Positions 56,587 to 64,000 of a stretch of 64,000 bases of DNA are shown here, in pieces (positions within the stretch are counted from its first letter, which is position 1; every line of letters begins with the position of its first letter). Below the pieces are notes generated by a model. That model made no database searches, was not told the origin of the DNA, and saw only the letters and a list, made by a program, of their open reading frames with translations. The DNA is from Henckelia pumila (taxonomy: Eukaryota > Streptophyta > Magnoliopsida > Lamiales > Gesneriaceae). Location: assembly GCF_033568475.1 (NCBI RefSeq), contig NC_133122.1, positions 15,132,763 through 15,196,762 of the forward strand, read 5' to 3'. A program made the position numbers and the translations under genes.

Positions 56587-59500
56587 TCCGTTGTAGGTAA
56601 TTAAACAAAAATAAAATAAAAATGGATGTCCTATATGAAAGTACAAGAGTTTTTCAATGTTCAAGTAAGCTTGTAAATATTCTTTTCAAAAAAAAAAAAA
56701 GTAAGCTTGTAAATATAATTAAATGTTTTAATATTTCTCTATTTTTCTCTGCACTTATTAACAATGTTTATATATATATATATATATAAGTGTACATGCA
56801 TGCATGCATTGTGTGTGACATTGGGTGTGTAGATAAATATATTTATTTATTTTTAAAAAAATACATATTATAAAAAATGAAATCTCAGATAAAGATAAAT
56901 GGATATTGGATGGTGATTCGTTTCGCTCTACTTTCCATGCATTGGCACGCTGAGGAATGAAGGAGACCACTAATAACGTGCATGGGCCAAACTCCAAAGT
57001 ATTATCTACTCTTAAAATAATTATAAAAATCCAATGATTTTATTATATTTATGTATGTATATAGCCCTATATATATTCTGAAATGATGAAAAATAAATAC
57101 ATAAAATTCGGGGAAATAATTAGAAATCTACTGGTTAGTTCAAATTAGTTAAATTGTGAATAATATCTCTGATATTATATTTACATCATTATCATATGCT
57201 TTTCGGCTTTCCCAATATATATAACTCCCAGCTTATGAGTACATATGCAATGATGATGAAAATAATTGGGTCCAGTCTCGAAGATAAATTTTACTCAATA
57301 AACTTATAATTTTGGAAATATGAATAAATATTTGTTGATTGTTTCTTTTACCATTTACCATTTTTAATTACTTGTTAGGAATGCTTAATTTCAAGGTATA
57401 TGATCTTTTCAATACGATCAATACCAAGAAAGCCGATATGACGTAAATTTTTTATTATTATTATTGCTCCATATTAATAATTATATATAGCCTAAAAACT
57501 TCATAAAAATCAAATGGAAGAAGTGATAATTGGATATTAAGATCGTTAGATAGATCATATTTAAATATGAGAACATTTCTGTTTTTGGATTTATGATGTA
57601 ATAATAGGAGAATCTTCACACACACACACATGTTTGTGTGTGTATGCATGCATGTAAATAAAGGTAGGTAATAGGTATAGTGTGAGGCTTTATTCTTTGT
57701 GTGTTTGAGTTGAGAAGAAAATGGAACACAGTTCCCGATTCCTTCAAACAGACAGCCCCCACTCCTTGCCTTCACTTTTCAGGTCCTCGTATTTTGTGTC
57801 CACTTCTTCTTTCTGATTCTTAATTCCCCCTCTACTTCACATTCTTTCATTAGTAAATAATTAATTTCCCTCAAAAAAAAAATTAGTAAATAAATGGATT
57901 TAATTTTGAAAATTATGTTCTAAATATATATGTAATAATTAGCGTGTGCTGCGCCTAGGGGGCGACAAAATTACAAATTTAATGGTCATGTAATTAGTTA
58001 ATGGTTTTAATGCCACAGATTTACTTTTTTGCGATTGGAGTTTTGATATAGAATCATATATATACATGTCAAGTATTATACTACATTGAGATGTTGGTAG
58101 AGAAATATTGAATAAGATCACAGTAAAGAACAATTTACATGCAAGACCAATTTTGGATAAATTAAGCTGAGTTAGAGAAATTTTTTTGAGAAAAAGTAGA
58201 TGAGAATGAGATAAAAAATGAGAAAAAAATATTTTGAAAACTTCTCGGATATAATGATAAAGACCGAGATATTTTTAATTATTTCAACATTTTTAAAACT
58301 AAACTGTGTTATTAAATGATAACATGAATTGTATAAATATAATACAAAAGATAATAAATATGTTGCACCCAAATTTATAAAAGTGAAATCTATATGCAGA
58401 ATGTTAATAATTGGCACAATGTATGCATATCTGGATCACTATATTTATTAATTCTATTGTGCTTTATTACTCTTTTTTAATAATAAAAAACACAAAATTT
58501 ATCGTAACTTATCTCCTTCGCCTTTCCAAAAAAAAAAAAAAAATTTTTATCTCCATCGAATTTAATTTCTGCAAATGAAGATTATAATTTATAATAGATA
58601 CTAGCAAACTGGCACACGCATTGCGTGTGTAACAATATAAAAAATATTTATTAATTTTTTTTACTTTTATAAATTTAAGATTAATGCAACTCTTAATTCC
58701 AGAACTTTGTTGATTGCGTATTAAACTGTATCCGAATTTTCACAAAATCAAATTCCTATCTTTAAAAAAAATAATCATACGAAATTAGATTACCCAAACC
58801 AAATATAAGCGAATGACAAATAATGAGGTTGATTTCGTTTCTGAAATAGAGAAATTGGAATTTTGAAACTGTCAATCTATCATAAAAATCAAGTGAGTTA
58901 ATTGGAGAGAAGTTGAAATTGAGTGTGTTAAGTTGAGAGAATTGAAAATTGTTGCATAGTACGTGTTTGAAGGAAACAAATTAGAGAAAATGAGATTAGA
59001 AAATGTGGAGATGGAGGGTAATATTGGTATAAACAAAAATTTTGGTCCAGTAACTTTTTTAGTTTTGATCCACAAGCTTTTTAATTTTTGGTATGGTTAG
59101 AGTGACTTCTTAATTTTTGCTTTGGTTCATCTATCATCGGAATGTTCAATTTTCGTTGAAAAAATGTTTATTATAATGTGGCTAAAGCTCACGTGACCAA
59201 ATTCTGGCAATTTCTTGATTTTGTAGGGAAATCAATTTACTAATTAGAACAACTTGAGATTAAAAAAAATTTCAAACAAATCAAACAAACTTTAGAAGTT
59301 TTATTTCCACTAGCTAGAAAAATTCAACTATCCTGATATCAAAATGTGTTTTAATTTGGTAACAGCCTATTCAGCATTTTCGGACAAAAATTGAATATTC
59401 CAGTGGTAGATAGACCAAAATAGTAAAAAAAAAATAAAATCAGAAGTTACTATATCAAGATAAAAAATAAAATAAAATTAAAAGTTTGGTGGGCAAAAAC

Positions 59501-60272
59501 CCAAAAAAAAAGGACAAGTTATAATTGGCCTAAAAAAATTTTCCAAATAATAATATCAGTTTTATTTATTTTAAAATTTTGACCTCCCTTCTTTCCATTT
59601 TTTTAAATTTAATTTCAGAGGTATAATATTTACCAATTTAGTTTTTTCTAAATCTGAGTGTGATAATTAATAAGCATTACCTATGCATGTAACATTTTTT
59701 GCATAATTGGATATGAATAAAAATTTATATATATATATATAGTTAAAAGCTATGTCATGACCACTTAATTAGGTGACTGCAAAAGAAACAAAAGAAAAAA
59801 AGATAATACAGAATTATAAAAGAAAACGTACATTAATTTGATTTGCATAGTAAGAGGTGGATGTGATTGATATCTATGTTCATACCTTTGGCAGTAATAT
59901 ATATATTATTTGTTGCATGAAAGGCAGAGTCCCACTATGAACGCATTCCATATATATCTTTGAATCAAATTTTACGCATTGTGTCTTATATATAAATTTA
60001 TCGATAAGATTAAAAAAGATAGCTAAGAAGTAAGAGTAAAGCTGAGTTGCCTTTGATACTGCTCTTAGCTATTCAATACACATGCATTCCACTTTCCACT
60101 GCCAAATATAATCCACTTTGGAACCCAAGCAAGAAAATAACACATACAGCCCTTGATGATTCTGTATGATTATCCTTAATTTGTTCGCAGGTTTGTTTCA
60201 ATATGTACTAAATAGGTTTTTTATGTGATCTTGGTTCGGATCTTGATTTGAGTACTAGCTAGCTAGTTTTGT
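56468..60272. other. AT-rich intergenic stretch before SMXL3
   Basis: TA runs lie at 56545-56584 and 56769-56787 and CA repeats near 57619. 59035-59540 is an inverted-repeat block (GGTCCAGTAACTTTTTTAG on the left, and on the right a stretch that reads inverted around 59400-59530), probably a MITE. Short frames are chance. No gene is supported. Confidence 0.6.
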
Positions 60273-60285
60273 GGTATATATATTT
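60273..60285 (+). promoter_or_regulatory. TATA-like box upstream of SMXL3
   Basis: GGTATATATATTT lies about 120 bp before the SMXL3 ATG and is the nearest TATA-like candidate. In such AT-rich DNA this is weak evidence. Confidence 0.3.
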
Positions 60286-60400
60286 GCTCTAGTTATATAT
60301 CTTATCAAGATTTTGCGTGTCAGATTCCTTTTTTTGTTGCTGTTATTGTTGAAAAATCGATCGAGGTTTTAGCCAAGAATAGCAAAATTCGGAGACAAGA

Positions 60401-63333
60401 ATGAGAACGGGAAACTGTGCGGTGCAGCAAGCGCTGACTGCGGAGGCAGCAGGCGTAGTGAAACAGGCTGTGACGCTTGCTAAGCGGCGCGGCCACGCAC
60501 AGGTGACGCCTCTACATGTGGCCAACACCATGCTGGCGGCTTCGAGTGGATTGCTTCGAGTCGCTTGCTTGCAGTCCCATTCGCACCCTTTGCAGTGCAA
60601 AGCCCTCGAGCTTTGCTTCAACGTGGCGCTTAATCGGTTGCCAGCTTCTTCATCGAGCCCCCCCGTATTAGGCCACCAATATCATTCGCAGTACCCCTCG
60701 ATTTCTAATGCCCTTGTGGCAGCTTTCAAGCGGGCACAAGCTCACCAGCGCCGCGGATCGATTGAAAATCAGCAGCAGCCTGTTCTAACTGTGAAAATCG
60801 AGCTGGAGCAGCTGATTATCTCTATTTTGGATGATCCAAGTGTTAGTAGAGTGATGAGGGAAGCCGGTTTTTCGAGTACTCAAGTGAAAACCAATGTCGA
60901 AAAATCTGTTTCTTCGGAGTTTCGGTCTCAAAACTCATCTTCTACATCCCCTCGTTCCACCATCAACAATTCGAAAGATAAAAAAAACACCCTTTTGACC
61001 CTTCATTCTGCATCTCCTCTGGCGAGCCAAGACGAAGAAAAAACGTTGGAATCCATCCGAAACGAAGACTTGAATATGATAATCGAGGCATTACTAACGA
61101 ACAAAAAGAGAAAGAGCTTTGTCGTAGTAGGAGAGTCCATTTCCAACATAGAAAATACAGTTAAAGGACTGATGCATAAGGTTGATAAAGGTGAGCTTCC
61201 TGAGGCCCTGAGGGAAGCAAAATTTGTAACTCTCCCGCCATTTTACTCTTTCTGTAATCTTCAAAGAAAAGAAGTTGAGCAGAAAATGGGAGAATTAACT
61301 TGTCTTTTGAAGAATCAGGCTACAACAGGGGTTGTCTTATACCTAGGAGACCTCAAGTGGATCAGTGATTATAGGGTCAATTTGGAGCAACAAAGAAACT
61401 ACTACTGCTCTTTGGAGCACATGATAATGGAGCTCGGGAGATTAGTTTGCGGAATCGGAGAGATAAATGGAAGGTTTTGGTTAATGGGAATTGCTTCATT
61501 TCAAACTTATATGAAGTGTAGAAATGGCTCGAATTCACTAGAAACCATTTGGGGTTTACATCCAGTCACAATCCCTGCCAACAGTTTAGGCTTGAGACTA
61601 CTTTCTGACAGGTATAAAAAAAAATAATCTTTTTTCTTGATTTGCATGTTTTCTTGCCAGATTCATCATTTTTACAATCAAAATAAAAAAAAAGGGGTTG
61701 CTTGAGAATTTAAAGAACTATAAACATGCATCTCTCTTTTCGCCATTTTTAAGGGGCACGTTAATTACTGAATATTTCAATCTGCAGGGATGAACAAATT
61801 GAAGTTGGACATGGCAAAGGTAAAAATGGATCCTGTAAACTTCTGCTCATAAATGGAGAAGAAAACATGAGTTGCAGCACAGATTACACAACAAAATTCG
61901 AAGAAGAAACCGGAAAGGTGCAATATTCCGACGTGCCCGCAAGCCTACCTCCTTGGCTTATGAATGAAAGCAAAAGGCTTAGTAACAATGATCAGGTAAT
62001 TATATAATCTCATATTATAACTTACCAATAAAATCTTTGGTGCATCTTTTTTTCCGGATATAGTCTTCACTTTTCCTGTAGTTTTACCATATCTCAATAG
62101 TATTTACGAAACTTTAGTAATCAGTCAGATAATTAGCTGTATTGATAGTTTTGAAGAATTTTTTTTATACTTTTTTCATCATTACATCTTGAAAACTAAT
62201 TTGTTTGCCTTTTTTTAATTTTCACCTTGCTTTTTGATGATTTTCAGAAATTTGATTCGAGAGAATTTTACAAGAATTGGAACTCATTCGACTACAGTTC
62301 GTCACAAAAACATCCTAAATCACCCGAAAGAACCTTAACAATCTTCTCTCCATCGCCTACTTCTTGCTTCTCATTTGATCAACAGAACCCTAATTTGCAT
62401 CAAGTGATCAAAAGCCAATTAAATTTCCCCATATTGCCTCATGAGCATAGCCCTTCGAATCCTAATCGCATACCGGAGAATGGAAACTTGAGACATATGT
62501 TTTCATCAATCCCTAGTACTTCAACCCCTAACTCCGCTTCCTCTAGCGACACCATAGATATGGAGTACGCGCAAAAGTTCAAAGAATTCAACGCCGAAAA
62601 TTTGAACATCATATGCAATGCACTGGAGGAAAAGGTCCCATGGCAGAGAGAAATCATTGCCGAAATCGCTGGAACCGTTCTACAATGCCGGTCCGGAATG
62701 TTAAGAAGAAAAGACAACCTAAGTAGCAGTAGTAAAAAAGAAGAAACTTGGATGTTCTTCCTAGGCCATGATTCAGCTGCAAAAGAGAAAATATGCAAAG
62801 AACTGGCGAGGATCGTGTTCGGATCTTATTCAAGCTTTGTATCAGTGGGGATCAGCAGCTTCAACATCACATTAACAATAGCAGATTCAACAGAAGTTGA
62901 TTATCGAAACAAAAGAGGGAGAGACGAACAAAGTTGCAGCAGCTACATCGAGAGGTTTGCTCAAGCGGTGTCAGCGAATCCACACCGCGTTTTCTTGATG
63001 GAAGATTTGGAGGAAGCGGACTACTGCTCGCAAATGGCAGTGAAAAGGGCTATCGAAAGTGGAAGAATAAGCAATGGAAATGGTGAAGAAGTGTGTCTCT
63101 ACGACGCCGTTGTCGTGTTGAGCTGCGACAAGTTCAGCTCTAGGTCAAGGGTTTGCTCTCCTTCTAAGCAGAAAATGGAAGAGGATCAGATCGGTCGCGG
63201 TTTTTCGTTGGATTTGAACATTTCATTTGATGATTTTGATGATCAGTTGATTGATGAGTTAGGGATTCTTAAAAGCGTCGATCGGCGAGTGGTGTTCAAG
63301 ATACAGGAAAACCAGAAGATGAACATTAATTAA
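60401..63333 (+). CDS. SMXL3: SMAX1-LIKE 3-type Clp-related transcriptional regulator
   Basis: SMXL3/4/5 proteins promote phloem formation and act as nuclear repressors independent of strigolactone-triggered decay. Exons: 60401-61611, 61788-61995, 62248-63333, with GT-AG introns, giving 834 aa (Arabidopsis SMXL3 is about 815). Residues 1-170 form the double Clp-N domain (ALTAEAAGVVKQAVTLAKRR, CKALELCFNVALNRLPAS, ILDDPSVSRVMREAGFSS), very close to SMXL3. The degenerate C-terminal ATPase-like part has TWMFFLGHDSAAKEKICKEL near residue 635 with no canonical Walker A. An EAR motif (LDLNIS) lies near residue 794. The RGKT motif needed for D14/MAX2-dependent degradation in SMXL6/7/8 is not seen. 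The ATG at 60401 opens MRTGNCAVQQAL, matching the family start. Confidence 0.93.
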
Positions 63334-64000
63334 TAGCCCTTGATAATTTAATTTCTTGTAGAAAGAACACCAACAACAACAACAACAACAAAAAATCCTA
63401 CTAATTTTTAGGTGAAATGCTTAGTTCAATTAAATTTTGATTTCTTGTAGATATATCATACAATTTTATATATAATTTTGCCACTGAAGATATATATTAA
63501 TTTGAACCCTTAGCTTGAAAATCCGGTTTAATGCATGCAGCCTTCCCACACTTCGATGGTTTACCTAGCTTGCTACTTACTAGGGTTAAAACTAATTAGA
63601 TGAATGTGAGAACTGAGAAGAGAGTAATTTATTTTTTAATATAACTATATATAAATAATAATTATCGGATGAGGGGACACTTTAAAACGAATAAAAACTT
63701 CTCGCAAGTCAATTTGGTGAGACGATTTTTCGACCTGACTTGACCCGATCCAACTCATAAAATTATTTTGTATGTTAAAAATATGTTACATATATGGATA
63801 TTCACGTCAACCCGTGATACCGTCTTACAAAAACCCTAATGCCAGTAATGCCACGTAAAATGTTTCATATAGCAAAAAAATATTAAATCCTAAAATAAAA
63901 TCATATCAAATTAAGCCAATTATGTTATCACCTGGTGGATTCTCATAAATTACGATTTTGCAATTATTGGGAAGTATACTAATTCCGATAGATCAAGAAT
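63334..64000. other. 3' flank of SMXL3 and repeat fragment
   Basis: A (CAA)n run is at about 63370-63393. Around 63690-63830 lies a segment (GGTGAGACGATTTTTCGACC through CGTGATACCGTCTTAC) of the same dispersed family as 26760-26880. No further gene is visible. Confidence 0.55.

Overview
The window is nuclear DNA of a flowering plant, most likely a eudicot. The evidence is AT-rich spacers, GT-AG introns, a plastid-type 2-Cys peroxiredoxin, a SMAX1-LIKE protein, a plant TAF15, and Athila, Tat, copia and Cassandra retroelements. I cannot name the species. Three host genes look intact: chloroplast 2-Cys peroxiredoxin (+, 30087-33011, 7 exons, 267 aa), TAF15 (-, 34772-39090, 7 coding exons, 372 aa) and SMXL3 (+, 60401-63333, 3 exons, 834 aa). 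They have unrelated functions (plastid peroxide removal, TFIID/RNA binding, phloem-related transcriptional repression) and show no operon-like relationship.

Left block (1-25740) is a nested stack of retrotransposons. The oldest layer is a minus-strand Ty1/copia element with its 5' LTR at 25468-25740. It has been split by four insertions: a gypsy-like solo LTR (22117-23442, TSD AAACT), a second solo LTR (20105-21972, TSD TTGTA), a complete but non-autonomous Athila-like element (14134-19769, TSD CATGC), and a coding Athila-like element (983-11375) that is itself broken at its left end by another LTR (1-982). The coding Athila element carries gag, pol and a third ORF, and is disabled by a one-base frame break at the gag/pol junction and a stop in the third ORF.

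Middle (25741-43413) holds the peroxiredoxin and TAF15 genes among MITEs. These are Tourist-like, hAT-like with 8-bp target duplications, and fold-back elements next to (TA)n runs.

Right block (43414-54258) is a minus-strand Tat-like Ty3/gypsy element with both LTRs and an ATACC duplication. It keeps a broken gag but no pol, has a ~0.9 kb tandem repeat, and contains two younger insertions. One is a complete Cassandra TRIM whose LTRs carry 5S-rRNA-like sequence (50439-51265). The other is a 4.8 kb CACTA-type DNA transposon (44726-49490) that carries pieces of host genes: beta-galactosidase, TAF10 with introns kept, and two further unassigned exon-like pieces. The gene-carrying CACTA is the most unusual object in the window.

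The rest (54264-64000) is AT-rich spacer with a putative solo LTR and small MITEs, ending with SMXL3. All identifications come from reading the sequence and from family knowledge; no database search was run.
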